64,000 nucleotides of DNA, from the NCBI GenBank assembly GCA_046328575.1, contig JAXLWI010000002.1, forward strand, positions 99,330 through 163,329. The letters are read 5' to 3'. This document shows positions 20,640 to 32,506 of the stretch, in pieces; the first letter of the stretch is position 1; every line of letters starts with the position of its first letter. The position numbers and the translations under genes were made by a program. The stretch is from JAGOBP01 sp046328575. Its GTDB lineage: Bacteria > Chloroflexota > Anaerolineae > Fen-1058. A model generated the notes under the pieces. It did not search any database. It worked only from the letters and a program-made list of their open reading frames with translations, and was not told the DNA's origin.

Positions 20640-22813
20640 TTAAGACGGCTGGCGCAGCACCGTGGGCAGGTTGACACTGCACGTCGTGCGGCTGAATTCC
20701 GATGAGCCGATCGGCACGATGACGACCAGCGATTCAAAGGCGGTGTAGCAGCCAGAGTCGGGCGACGGATCGACGATTTGCCAGTTGCCATTGGCGTCGG
20801 TGGTCGCGCGGCCGACGTAGAGTTGCCCTCGCCGTAGCCGCTGGGATCGAGATCGATGCGATACAACTCGATTTCGGTGATCACCAGAAAGCCGCTGGCT
20901 GAGGCGCGGCCTTGCCACGCCGGTGCTCCGATTGACGGACGTAATCACCAACCCCGGGGCATTGATGATGTTCGTCGCATTGCCGCCAGCGTCTTTGTCG
21001 ATGCCCAGCCCGCCATTGCCGTAAAGGCTGACATTGTTCATTGGCCGCCGCGCTGTTGCGCTCGCCAATGCCGTCGTAGGCGTTCCCTGAAATGGTGGTA
21101 TTTGAGATCACCGTGCCGAGCAGACTGCCGCGCCGTCCAGCAGCACGCCGTAAGTGCTATTCGATCACTGCGTTATACAAGATCGTGTTGGGGCCAGAGT
21201 TGAACACGGCGATGCCGCTGCCGGTGTTGCTATTGATCACGTTGTAGTCCGACGAAGTGTCGCCCCCCAACTGGTTGTCGTGGGTGTCGCCGTCAAGCGC
21301 AATCCCGTGGCCGGAGTTGTTCGCGATGTCGTTGTACTTCACCACGTTGCCGGTGGTGGTGCTGCCATCAAGGTACACGCCATGCGAGGTATTGTTGCCG
21401 ATCAGGTTTCCGCGCGATCACATCACCGCCGATGACGTTGTCGTAAGCGCCGCTCCAGGAGGCTGACGCCATAACCGATGTTATAGCGGATGTCGTTGGC
21501 CAGCACCTGGTTGGTATGGGTGTCCGCTGACAACTGCACGCCGACCTGGGTGTTGTACTGAATGCGATTGCCCTTCGTCGCCGGGATGAGAGCCATAGAT
21601 CGCCCCGCCGATGGTGTTGGCCTCACCGCCGATAATCCTGACGCCGCCCGCGCCGTTGCCCAACGGCGCATTCCCCGCCACATTCGTGCCGATGTAATTG
21701 CCCAACACGCCGATGCCCACGCTGCCGGAAATCACCACGCCGGCGCCGTTATTCCCGGAAATGATATTTCGATCAGCGCTATCGGCCCCGCCGATGAAAT
21801 TCTGGAAAGCGCCATTGATGATGTACACCGTACGGGCCGTTGGGGGTACGTGCCCCGGTCGGACCCACGCCGATGCGATTGGCGCGGACGACATTGTTGT
21901 AGGCGCTGTTGCTGTTGGGTGTGCCATTACCGACGATGACGACCCCGCCCAGGCTGTTGCCGGCAATGACGTTGTTGGCGACGATGGTGTGGCGCGTTGC
22001 ATTACTGCACCGCCCGCTGTGGCCAGGTAAACGCCGTAGATGCTGTTGGTCAATGTGATCCCGTTGGCGCTGACGCCGATGGTGTTGGTGCTAGCCGTGC
22101 CGTTGGGCAGTTCACCGATGCGCGCGTAGTCGGCGCCAAAGACGCCGATGCCGGAACCGGCGTGACAGCCGATGGTGTTGCCGTAGACGTAAGCCGAACC
22201 GTTGCCGGTGCCGCTGCTGCCCGTGACGGCCGCATCAATCGTGACGCCATAAAACGAGTTTTGTGTGACACTGCTAAACGTACAGTAGTTGCGCCGGGCA
22301 GTGCGCCGAGAAAGTTGTTGGCGATCTCGTTTTGCGTCCCACCCGCAAGGCGGATGTCAGCCGTTTGAGCAGACTCGTCGGCATTGACGATGGACAGGCC
22401 GACAGTCTGACCCGGCTGGCGTTGACGGTGAAGACATGGCCAAAGGACATGCTGAGCGCATCGATCCTGGGCACGCCATTGATGCCGATGATCCATACAT
22501 CGTTGGCGGCGATGGTCGACAGCGGCGCCGCCACGTTCACAGTGGTTACGGCGAGAAGTAGATGGTGTAGATGTTGGCCGGATGTAGTTCGCTGTTGATC
22601 GCACGCGGCGTCACAATCGTGGTGGCAGCCGTACACGCTGTAACATTGGTGTCATCGTTGCGATCGACATAGATCGTGACGAAGGCTTCGGGTGCGGCGG
22701 TATCGCGCGTGCGTGGTGATGGCGGCGACGAGTCTTGCGCCAGCGCGATGCCGACGCCGAACGCTAACCACCCCATTCAAGAGCAGCGGTGCGATGAATC
22801 GCCAGGCTGTCAT
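20640..22813 (-). pseudogene. CSLREA-domain right-handed beta-helix secreted protein (paralogue), frameshifted
   Basis: ATG 22813 is preceded by a strong AGGGAGGAAAC site and starts a signal peptide that ends near A-L-A-Q-D after one shift. A CSLREA-like segment follows (VTIYVDRNDDTNVTACTAA, then an R-A-I-N-S block), then VWIIGINGVPRIDAL and many beta-helix rungs (ISGNNGAGVVISG, IGTNVAGNAPLGNG, NSGHGIALDGDT). The protein ends SSEFSRTTCSVNLPTVL, closely matching the C-terminus of the gene at 18094, so the pair arose by duplication. It is about 720 residues long, with about seven indels interrupting it. Surface or secreted location is expected. Confidence 0.72.
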
Positions 22814-22845
22814 GTTTCCTCCCTAGGTTGGATGAGTGGTTGAAT

Positions 22846-22881
22846 TGACAAGGTGATCGAGCATATTCGATCACCTTGTCA
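22846..22881. repeat. Perfect 15-bp palindrome TGACAAGGTGATCGA
   Basis: TGACAAGGTGATCGA (22846-22860), loop GCATAT, then TCGATCACCTTGTCA (22867-22881). Same family as 18060-18097. It lies 15 bases after the stop of the minus gene at 22897 and 33 bases before the next gene's start. Confidence 0.8.
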
Positions 22882-22896
22882 TACCTTACAGAGGTG

Positions 22897-25800
22897 TTAT
22901 TTCTGAATCAACGGTAAATACACTTTCAACGGTGCAGCGAATTCGACGCGCTGAAGCCGCTGGCGGGTTGGCCGTTGGCTTCAGTTCTACGTCGACGCGG
23001 ACGACATCGCCGGAGAAGCTGAGCCCGAGGGCAGCCTGCGGCGCGTGTTGAACCACTGGCACCAGCATGAGTTCGCCTGTCCACGAAGCCACCGGGCGGC
23101 AGATCGGGCGGCGGATCAGGCGCAGGCCCACGGCATCCACTGATTCAAGCCGATTAAGATGCCGTTCAGATCAACCTCGCTGTCATGGGGAACGGATTGC
23201 CGATCGAGAATGGGATGTGCACCGTGCTCGGATCGAACAATAGTTGCCGCCGCACGAGATCGAGATTGCGCTGGCTGCGCTGTGTTTGCCAACCCGGCTG
23301 ATCAAGTTCGACCAGCGAGCAGCGATGCAGATTGCCGCCGGGCAGCAGCGTCAATTGACGCAGTGCTTTTTTGCGGGCTGTTGGGCGGCAGTGTAAACGT
23401 CTGCGTGGCGAATGGCGTGAAAGCCGATGCCCGCGCCAAAGTCGGCCTCTTTGAAAGTGACCGTCACTTGCCGCGAAACGCCGAGCGGATTCTGCAACTC
23501 GATGCAGGCTTGATTGACTGTGCCGCTGATCGGCGGCGTGGGAATGGTGCTGATTTCTTGCTCCAACCACGGCGGATCACTGTGTAGCAGGTTGACGGGC
23601 AGCACATCCAACACCGGATGCCGCCGATCAATTGCGTGCCGATCCAGCCTTGCACGTCGATATGACAGGCTGTGCCCAAGACTGCTGGATTGGGCGGCGT
23701 AACGCTGAGCGTCGCCGTGTGAATCACGCCGAGAGTACGGCATTCGCGATCGAAGGCAGGTTGACCGCCGACCAGCCCGGACAAGTGTTATCGACGACGA
23801 GATCGATCGTGGCTGGGTTGGCCGTAGGATTCATGACGGTGAACGTCAACACATCGGTGACACCGGGCAGATCTTCAGTCACGTCGAGGTTACGATAGGT
23901 ATAGATCGGCGCGTAGCCCGCGCTTTCGATTTTCACGGCGATGCAGTAGTGACCCAGGCTGACCGGCGTCAATCGAGCACGACTTCAGCGTAACCCGCTG
24001 GCCACGATCGTGACGACGCGCGGATTGCCGGCGCAGCCCAGTGTGCTGAACGGAATGCCAATGCCAAAGCGATTGGGGCTGGTCTGGAACGTCACCGTCA
24101 CGGTCTGTGACGTAGCGCTGTTGTTGAATACCCGCACTCCAGATGCGTGGGGCTGCCGGTAACCAGCGGATAAGGATAAATCTGAATCTCGCTTTCCGCA
24201 TACGGCGGATCATTGTTGGGCGGAATGACCGGCGGACAATTCACCTTGTGCGTCGTGGTGTTGCTGGTGAACACGCCGAGCGACGTTTGTAACTTCGCCG
24301 TATTCGTGACCGTCTGCTGGCGGCAGGCCGTATCGAGTACGCTGACTTGGAATGACTTGCTGCCGGTGGCGCGGCGTCAAACCGCCCGCGTCCCACGTCA
24401 GGGTGTTGTCAGGGTGGGCACCACGCCGCCCGCGCTGCCCGGTACGAGTGTATGCTCAGGTAACTTGTCCAACAGCAACGCACGCTGTCCGGTGCACGCC
24501 GCGTCGTTGGTCACGGTGTAGATACCGTGTACTTGATTGTGTCGCCAGGCTGCACTGTCGAGCCGGACGGCAGTTCCCGCCATTTTCACGATCGTCACAC
24601 AGTTGACGGGTGGTGGCAGTGTCGGCTTGCACGATCGCGCCAGTGTTGAGTAGCCGTACTTCACAGCATTGAGGAACAGCCGCTGACCTTCCGGCGTCAT
24701 ACGCGTAGGACTTTTTGCTGAAGCCCCACAGTTGAGCGCACCATCGCTGATCAACGGCGCGTGGTCGGGTGCGCCCTGCGGACTGGTGATCAACTCCCAG
24801 CCTAAAACTGTACTGCCAGAAGGCGGACTGCCCGGCACATAGATGCCTACTTCGTTGTTCGGCGCTTGATACAACTTGATGTGCGAGCCGAGCAAACCGC
24901 TTAAATCATAGGGGTCGGCGTAGTAGTTGGCAGGCACGGGCGCGGGATTGTCGATGAACTGTGCGGGTCCATGCCAACCGTTCGGCCAGCCGATGAACAA
25001 GCCGAGCCGACCGAAGAATGCATAGCCACCTTCGCCCAGACCTAAGATCGGTTTGTTGGACGCCGTGATCGGATTGACCTGGCTCAGCGCCGTGCCCCAT
25101 TGATCGAGATTGCCGGTGTCGTCGGCCACGATCAGTTCGGTGTAAGTCGTGAAGTTCGTCGCCGTCACCGCGCTTAGCGGGATCAGATCGACGCTATAGC
25201 CCACTGAAGTCAACAGCGCTTTGAAGTCGTTCGCCTTTGCCAGATCGTAGCGATAGATGTAGGCGATGTCGCTCTTGTTAGTGCAGTCAGCCAAACCGTT
25301 GAAGCTGCACTTCCTGCCACGTCTGCGGTTGATCGTACCAATGGTTGCTGGGCCAGCCAAAGTCAGTCGCGCCGAGGACAACGCACCCAATGATGATAAA
25401 CTGCCAGACCGAACGGCAAACCACAGGCGCCGCCCGTCAGCGCGATGGGAATTTGATACTCGGCGCCATCGAACGGCGCAATTGAGCCAGCGGCCGTGCC
25501 CGCTGACCAGCCGTTCAACGTCGTCGGTGTGTAGCCGCCAGAGCCAGTGCCTTTGGCGCTGCTCAACGTGCCAGTCAGGATGTTAGCCCGCAGACCGTAA
25601 TCAGTCGGTCCAGCGAAGTGTGAACCGCGTATCCAGCGTATCGAGGTAAACGCTGGCAAACCGATTGGGAGACGTGCCGGTTGCGACCTGCAAACACACG
25701 TACAAGTAATTGTTGTCGTGCTTGAGTAGGACGGTGCCGGAAATGCCTTGTAAATCAGGGTAATTGACGGTAGACATCGCCCCATTCAGTGCCGACTTGG

Positions 25801-26036
25801 CCAGTTGGACATTGACCATCGAACTTGCTGGGGGCCGTGCCGATCGGAATTTGCAGCGGCCCTGGTGGGCAGGGCAGGCCGATCCAGGTGCGGAGAATCG
25901 ATCGGGGCCGTTTGGTCGATCGCTTTACGCGCGGGCGCGTTACGCGCTCAGTAACATCACCCCAGCGCGGCGATCGTCATCAGCCCGTCACGATCGGCAG
26001 CCCGAGGCGCAGCGAACGGCGAGTGTCACGTAACAT
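22897..26036 (-). pseudogene. Large secreted multidomain protein (CBM9/DOMON-like, ThuA-like, Ig-like repeats), C-terminal YLPLI motif, frameshifted
   Basis: About 1,045 residues across several frames from ATG 26036. Order: signal-like N-terminus; a beta domain with LLKHDNNYLYVCLQV and VYLDTLDTR resembling CBM9/DOMON-like domains; a region with YRYDLAKANDFKALLTSVGY and GLGEGGYAFFGRLGL resembling a class I glutamine-amidotransferase/ThuA-like fold (24,700-25,290); a DUF11-like segment (VYTVTNDAACTGQ); then at least two Ig-like repeats with the pattern Y-A-E-x-E-I ... F-G-I-G-I-P-F. The last residues are K-V-Y-L-P-L-I-Q-K before a TAA at 22897. It is likely a cell-surface or secreted binding protein; no enzyme activity is assigned. 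Confidence 0.55.
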
Positions 26037-26182
26037 GAAGGGCACCCGCCCCACCGTGGCTGATGTGTGGTGAACAAGACTCACAGGCGGAAGTCGATTC
26101 ACGTGCGGCGCGATCACCTCCTCATTTGCTTGCAGTTGTCGCCCGATTTATACTTGAAGGACGTCTTTAGGGAGAGACTGCC

Positions 26183-28240
26183 ATGCCGAACGATCAATTG
26201 GCGCGAAGTGGCGCAGTGGATGCTGACTTCGCGCGCGCTCGATCACCTTGAAGAAACCGAGTTGGTGCCCAGCGGCAAAGTGACGTATCAATTCTCCGCG
26301 CGCGGACACGAACTGGCGCAAGTGCTCCACTGGTTTGTCCCGCCGACCATCCCCATGATGCCGCAGCGGCGTATTATCGATCACGACCCTTTTTGTTTGC
26401 AAGTGGTCTAAAACTTGACGAAGCGCTAGCCGGTTCGATGGCGAAAGCCGCCAGTTTTAACGGGCGGCCGCGACATCGGCGTCGTGCACATGCTGGAGCA
26501 GCATGCGCTATGGTGCTGCCCGCGGCGAAATTGATGTCGGCTCGCAATATACGCCCGCCGTCGGTTAGGCGCAGGCGATTGTATATCGGCAGCGCGTGTT
26601 GCGTGAAACCGATTGGCAAGGGGCGATCGCCGTGGTGCTGGGCGGTGATGGTTCGACGGCGGCCAATGGCTTTTGGGCCGCGCTGAACATCGTGACTACC
26701 CTTAAGTTGCCGTATCTTTTTTCATCGAGGACAACGCCTACGGCATCTCGGTGCCCAGCAGTCTGCAAACGCCCGGCGGTAATATCGCACGAAATCTGGC
26801 CGCGTTCAATAATCTGATGGTACTAGAGGCCGACGGCACCGAACCACTCGACGCTTCAACCAAAATCGATCAAGCGGTGCGGTATGTACGATCAGGCGCG
26901 GGACCGGCTTTGCTCCGATTGGTATTGCCAGCGCCTTAACGGCCATTCGTTTGTCGACAATCAAGGTTACAAATCGAAAGAACTGCGAGACGCAGAAGAA
27001 GCGCGCGATCCGCTGTTGAAATTAAAAACGTTTTTGCTGATGCGTGAAATTTTGAATGAAACTGAATGGGCCGAACTGGAACGATCGATCGAGGCTGAAG
27101 TCCGAGCAGCGGGTGAACGCGTGGCCGCGTGGCCTGAACCCGATCCAGCGACGGCGACGACGCATCGCTTATTCGACGGCGCAACCTGCAAATGATCGGT
27201 GGTGCGGCAGCCGATGGCGTCACGCTCAAAGCCGGATCGACTGTGCCGCACCCGACTGAACCCGGCGTGCGTATGAATCTGCTCGACGCGGTGAAACGCA
27301 CATTGGAAGTTGAGTTGCAGGTCAATCCGCGTTTGATCATCTGGTGAAGATGTCGGCGTGAAAGGCGGTGTACACGGCGCGACAACGGATCTGCAGGCCA
27401 AGTACGGCGTGGATCGCGTGCGGGGACATCACTGAGCGAAGAAGGCATCATGGGCCGATCGGCGGGATTGGCGTTTGCGGGGTTGACACCCGTGCCGGAA
27501 ATTCAATTCCGCAAATATGCCGATCCGGCGATGGAGCAGATCAACAGCATCGGTTCGCTGCGCTTTAACGCGCGCTGAGCCGCTTTGCGCGTACCGGTGG
27601 TGGTGCGTGTGCCGATGGGCGTCGGTCGCAAGACGGGCGATCCGTGGCACAGCGTCAGTGGTGAAGCGGTGCACGTTAAGAGCCTCGGCTGGCGGATTGC
27701 GATCCCGTCGAATGCGGAGGACGCCGTGGGACTGTTGCGAAGCGCGTTGCGCGGCAACGATCCGACGTTCTTCTATGAACATCGGGCGTTACTCGACACC
27801 GCGCCCGCGCGTCGACCGTATCCCGGCGACGACTGCGTGCTGCCGTTTGGTGTGGCCAGCGTGATTACAGTGGCGACGACCTCACCGTGATCACATGGGG
27901 GCTGATGGTTCATCGGTGCGCGGAGGCAGCCGCCGGGCTGAAAACGGCTCGATCGAGTTGATTGACTTGCGCACGATCGTGCGTGGGATAAATCGACGGT
28001 GCTTGAATCGATCGCGAAGACGGGCAGAGTGTCTGATCGTGCACGAGGATGGCATCACCGGTGGCTTTGGCGCGGAGATCGCGGCGACGATTGCACAAGA
28101 AGCGTTCTTCGATCTGGATGCGCCGATCGTGCGGCTAGGCACGCTTGATACACTGATTCCCTACAGTGGTGATCTATCGCACAGTGTCGTGCCGACGGCG
28201 GAAAATTCGAATAGAGATGAAGAAGCTGCTCGAAGTGTAG
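26183..28240 (+). pseudogene. 2-oxoacid dehydrogenase E1, fused alpha and beta subunits, frameshifted
   Basis: ATG 26183 follows GGGAGAG. The alpha half reads NWREVAQWMLTSRALDHLEE, ARGHELAQ, RPFLFASGLKLDEAL, then the ThDP/Mg site LGGDGSTAANGFW and IEDNAYGISVPS. The beta half reads GEDVGVKGGVHGATT, SEEGIMGRSAGLAFAG, PVVVRVPMGVG, EDGITGGFGAEIAA, and ends MKKLLEV at 28240. This is the thiamine-diphosphate decarboxylase component of a pyruvate or branched-chain 2-oxoacid dehydrogenase complex, about 680 residues. At least six one- or two-base indels interrupt it, several in A or C runs. No E2 or E3 gene is nearby. All catalytic blocks are preserved, so sequence error is the likely cause. Confidence 0.8.
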
Positions 28241-28277
28241 CGTCCGCCCCAACTGGTTCGCTGTTCATAAAGCAGCC

Positions 28278-29592
28278 ATGCGTGTATTCGATTCCTCATC
28301 GGCTGGCTTAGCCTCGCACTTGTCGGTTGGTTAGGGTATGCCCTAACGCGGGCGTTAGCCGCCATTATCTACCTGGGCGTGCCATTCTTCGATTGGCAAT
28401 GGTATGCCCAGCATCGTTCTAATCACCGTTGTGCCTCTCTGTCTGCTCGATTGCCGGTTGCGACCACAAGCCAAGCGCATTAGCCGCCGCATGGTTGTGA
28501 TTTTGATGTCGTTGCTGATCTGGGTGGTGTTGAGGTGAATGGTTTTGGGCAAACCATCGAACTTCGCCTGACACCGAACCTGCTCGCCGGTGTCCTTCTG
28601 GTCATTTTCTGATTTCCGGCAAGTTCCGGAAACGCTGCTCAAAGAACTTGCAGGTCGCGGGCGGATCGATTTTCTTGAGCATCGGCGATGTGTCTAAGCC
28701 GGAAAACGCACACGCTTTGGCTCGTTGGGCTTAAACGATTGGCAGAATATGACGTTCCCGTTTATCTGGCTCCGTCACTTTCCAATTTTCTATCTGTACC
28801 TGTTTACATCGAATGGATCACGCAGTCACCAGCATGTAGCCGAGTTGATTCAACGTGAACAGTTAAGCAAGTATGCGTGGTCTAATCGGCGATGCGGGAA
28901 TCTCCACTGAATATGCCGCTCGATTGGCTCGGCCGTGATCGATCAAATTTCGATCGGATGATCAACCAGCTGCGAGATTCGCTTGAGCGGATACATCGTC
29001 AATTTCCCAATTTGCAAATTGGCGTCACGGCGATGTGGCCGCAGTTCGCGAGATGGGCTGGATGGCGATACAGATCTGGCGATGGTGCTGCGCAGTCAGT
29101 CGATCCGCCGGGTAATTGGGACTTCATCAACCTGATGACGTACTCGTCGTACTATCCGGCCGATTGGCGCAGTTACTACATCTATGTGCACGAGACTGCG
29201 TTGACGCGGCTTTATCCGGCGATTCGGCGTAGTCATCTCATCGGTCTAGTTGGTGCTGGTTTTCCGGGCGAGCCTTTGCTCAACTCGATGATTTGGTGCG
29301 GATGCCTGGCAGGCCGGGCGCTGGGCGTGCAGGAAATTGTGATCTTCCAAATGACAGACGCACTGCAGGCGCAGCGCAGACTTTGTGGGACGAGTCACCA
29401 AAGCGATCAACGCCGCCGCACAATCGCCAGTGACTGTGATATTTTCGCGGCGTGTCGCTGATGTTCTATGGCACAGTCGCGTTAGATGCGATACTCGATG
29501 CGCGTAGTTCGCAGACGCGGTTGTGGATCAGTTGGCTGATCGTCAGCAGCGCTGTTGCCTGGCGGTGGAGTCACCAGACGATCCTAGCCTAA
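28278..29592 (+). pseudogene. Membrane protein with extracytoplasmic TIM-barrel-like domain, frameshifted
   Basis: Read across frames, the N-terminus has hydrophobic segments (FLIGWLSLALVGWLGYAL; VVPLCLLDCRL; VVILMSLLIWVVL). A soluble domain of about 250 residues follows with DVPVYLAPS, SNFDRMINQLRDSLERIHRQF, IGVTAMWPQFADGLDG, WDFINLMTYSSYYP and VGAGFPGEPLLNFDDLV. The M-T-Y segment on a strand resembles GH18/GH25-type barrels but I could not place catalytic acids. A final hydrophobic helix (LWISWLIVSSAVAW) ends at 29592. Function unknown; a membrane-anchored glycosidase-like protein is a guess. Confidence 0.45.
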
Positions 29593-29613
29593 CTTGCCCA
29601 CCGGGCGGATGTT

Positions 29614-29647
29614 TTTTGAATTGCGGGCTGCGTTCTATAATTCATGC
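29614..29647 (+). promoter_or_regulatory. Leaderless promoter of LAL-1
   Basis: TATAAT at 29636-29641 is followed by exactly six bases and then ATG 29648. The upstream block (TTTTTTGAATTGCGGGC...GCGTTC) matches the blocks before 36463 and 40895. No ribosome site is present, so the mRNA probably starts at the AUG. Confidence 0.7.
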
Positions 29648-32427
29648 ATGTCCGCGCCCATTTTGACCACGAAGTTATATATTCCCCCACTGCGGCCTAA
29701 GGCGATCCTCCGCCCTCAACCCGATCAGACGCCTCAACGAGGGGTTACAGCGCACACCTGGTGTGACACTTATCTCTGCACCTGCCGGTTTTGGCAAGAC
29801 CACTTTAGTCAGCGAATGGATGGCAACTCTCACTCCCGCAAACCGTGCCGGGGTGAAGGCGCGTGGTTATCACTCGATGAGGAACTGATAGTGATCCAAC
29901 GCTTCCTAACGTATCTCATCGCTGCATTGCAGACGATTGTAGCCAACATTGGAGAAGGCTTATTGAATGCGCTCCAATCGCACCAGCCACCGCCAGCCGA
30001 ATCGATCCTAACGGCTCTGCTCAATGGATCCGCCGCCGTCTCGTTGTTCATCCTGGTGCTGGATGATTATCATGTCGTTGAGACTCAGAGTGGTTGATCG
30101 GATGCTGGCTTTTCTGGTGGAGCACTTGCCGCCACACATGCTGGCTGGTCATCGTCGGCGAGAAGATCCGCCACTTCCCGCTGGCCCGCCTTCACGTTCG
30201 CGGCCAGTTGATTAGTGCGCGCCGCCGATCTGCCGCTTTACACCCGATGAAGCCGCCGAGTTTCTCAACCGTGTAATGGGGCTAAATCTTTCGGCTGAAA
30301 ACATTGCGGCCTGGAGAATCGCACTGAAGGCTGGATTGCTGGACTGCAACTCGCCGCGATCTCCATGCAGGGCCGATCCGGATGTGGCTAGATTCATCGG
30401 GTCGTTTACGGGCAGCCATCGCTTTGTGCTGGATTATCTCGTCAGAAAGTGCTGCGGCATCAGCCTGAACACATCCGCGAGCTCTTGTTGCAGACCGTTA
30501 TTCTCGATAGGTTGTGCGCTTCGCTGTGCGATGCGGTTACTGGCCGAGAAGACAGCAAAGAACTGCTGGATGTTTTGGAGCGCGGAAACCTGTTTCTTAT
30601 ATCGCTTGATGATCAGCGTCGGTGGTATCGCTATCATCATCTTTTCGCTGACGTTTTGCGCGCACACTTGATGGAGGCGCAGCCCGATCAGGTTGCCAGC
30701 CTGCATTCACGGGCGAGCGCGCGTGGTTTGAGCAGCACGCTCAACCAGCCGATGCCATCCGCCATGCGCTGGCCGCCGGGGAATTCACCCGAGTTGCCGA
30801 CTTGGTCAGGTAAGGCTTTTTCCTGCCATGAATCGCGCTCGACAGTTTGCCCTTTGCTGGGCTGGCTCAAGGCGCTGCCCGATGAAGTCGTTCGCGTCAG
30901 GCCGATACTGTGTTATGCGTATGCGTTGACATCAATGGCTTGCGGTGACAATGAAGGCGTGGAGCCTCGCTTGCGAGACGCCAGACACTGGTTGGCTGCG
31001 ACCGCCAGCATCGGCGAGCGAACGGCGTATCCGGCAACGAAGATGGTTGTCGCGAATGACAAGGAATTTCAGCGCCTGCCGGGTTTGATCGCCCTGGTCC
31101 GGGCGGGTCAGGCTTTGGGACGAGGCGATTCGTCCGCAACGGTAAAATTTGCTCGACGCGTACTCGAATTCGCGCCACGGCAGGCGATCATCTGATGCTC
31201 GGTGGGGGCAGCATCGCAATTGGGGCTGGTGGCATGGTCAATGGAGAGCTCGAGGCAGCCGCCGGATGGCGGCCGACGGCATGGCGAATTTGCAGCTCCG
31301 GCGGGTATATCTCGCCCTCGATCGGTTGTGCCATCACCCAGCGGATATCCAGATCACGCAGGGTCGCCTCCATGAAGCCGCTGACCACCTATGAACAGGG
31401 CTTGCAGTGGGCCATGCCACCGGGTGCGCCAGTTCTGCCGGGCGCAGCCGATAGTATGTGGGCATGAGCAACCTTGACTATGAGCACAACGATCTAACTA
31501 CTGCCACCCAACGCCTACTGACCAGCCAGTCGTTGGGCGTGCTGGCCGGATTGCCACAAAATCCTATCGTTGGCGGGCAGCGATGGCGCGCATCAAATGG
31601 CTCAAGGTGATTTGGCTGGCGCGTTGGACCTGCTCGATCAAGCCGAGCGTTTATACGATGGCAACTTTTCTCCCAACGCCGTCCGATCGCGACGCGCAGA
31701 ATTCGAGTGTGGTTGGCTCAAGGTCGCCAGGGAATCTCAGCTGGATGCGTTGGTGCGGCATTACTGTTGACACCATTTGCGCTATGAGTGCGAATTGATC
31801 ACATCACTCTGGCGAGGTGTTGCTGGCTTGCTACGCGATCACTCCAATGGCTCCATTTCAGTGGTAATGGATCTATTGGAGCGTCTGCTGAAAGCCGCAG
31901 AAGCAGATCAGCGGCAGGGCAGCGCGATCGAGATTCTGGGATTGCAGGCGTTGGCTTATCACGCCCGGGGGTGACCTCGCGGTTGCTCTGTTATCACTAC
32001 ATCGTGCCCTGGCGCTGTATTGAGCCGGAAGGCTACCTGCGGATATTCCTCGACGAAGGCGAGTCGATGCGATTGCTTTTGCAAAGCGATGAAGGCTGAG
32101 GGCGGACGGATGAATGACTACGCTGGCAAACTATTGGCCGCGTTTGGGCAGCCAGGCATGGCTGATGACTTTCATCCTTTAGCTCTTTACATCTGCACTT
32201 CGCGCAGGGGCGCAAGTGTCCCTCAGCCTTTGATCGAACCTTTGAGCGAACGGGAGTTGGAAATACTGAAACTCATCGCGCAGGGACTCTCCACCGTGAA
32301 ATCCTGGCGGGCATAGTTGTTCCCGGCGCTGGATACGGTAAAATTAACTGCCAGGCTCTTCGATAGTCAAAAGTCAACAGCCGCACGGAAGCTACCACAG
32401 CGCGCTCGCGAGTTGGGCCTGCTGTAG
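29648..32427 (+). pseudogene. LAL/MalT-type LuxR transcriptional regulator (LAL-1), frameshifted
   Basis: A paralogue of the intact regulators at 36463 and 40895. The start MSAPILTTKLYIPPLRPK matches theirs. The P-loop (S-A-P-A-G-F-G-K-T-T) appears near 29,785 after frame correction, Walker B is LFILVLDDYHV, and TPR-like helices run through 30,600-32,000. The C-terminal LuxR helix-turn-helix starts at LSERELEILKLIAQGLS and ends ARELGLL at 32427. At least ten indels interrupt it, whereas the other two copies are uninterrupted. LAL proteins are ATP-dependent activators that sense small ligands through the TPR domain. The likely targets are the genes that follow. Confidence 0.8.
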
Positions 32428-32482
32428 ACCCTCCCTCTTAAAACAACACCTCGATCAACACCAAAGTGTCTAGACGTTAACA

Positions 32483-32506
32483 CCGTGTGGCGGGTATAGT
32501 GCTGGC
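32483..32506 (+). promoter_or_regulatory. Leaderless promoter of small protein A
   Basis: TATAGT (32495-32500), six bases, then ATG 32507: the same -10-to-ATG spacing as the three LAL genes. No ribosome site is visible. Confidence 0.55.

Noticed and set aside
24398..25390. Independent 330-aa gene
   Set aside because: It has no start signal, and its two ends continue as domains of one large secreted protein in neighbouring frames.
4100..32430. Genuine mass pseudogenisation or programmed frameshifting
   Set aside because: Breaks hit every type of gene, leave all motifs intact and, where resolvable, mostly fall in homopolymers; poor local consensus is simpler, though not proven.
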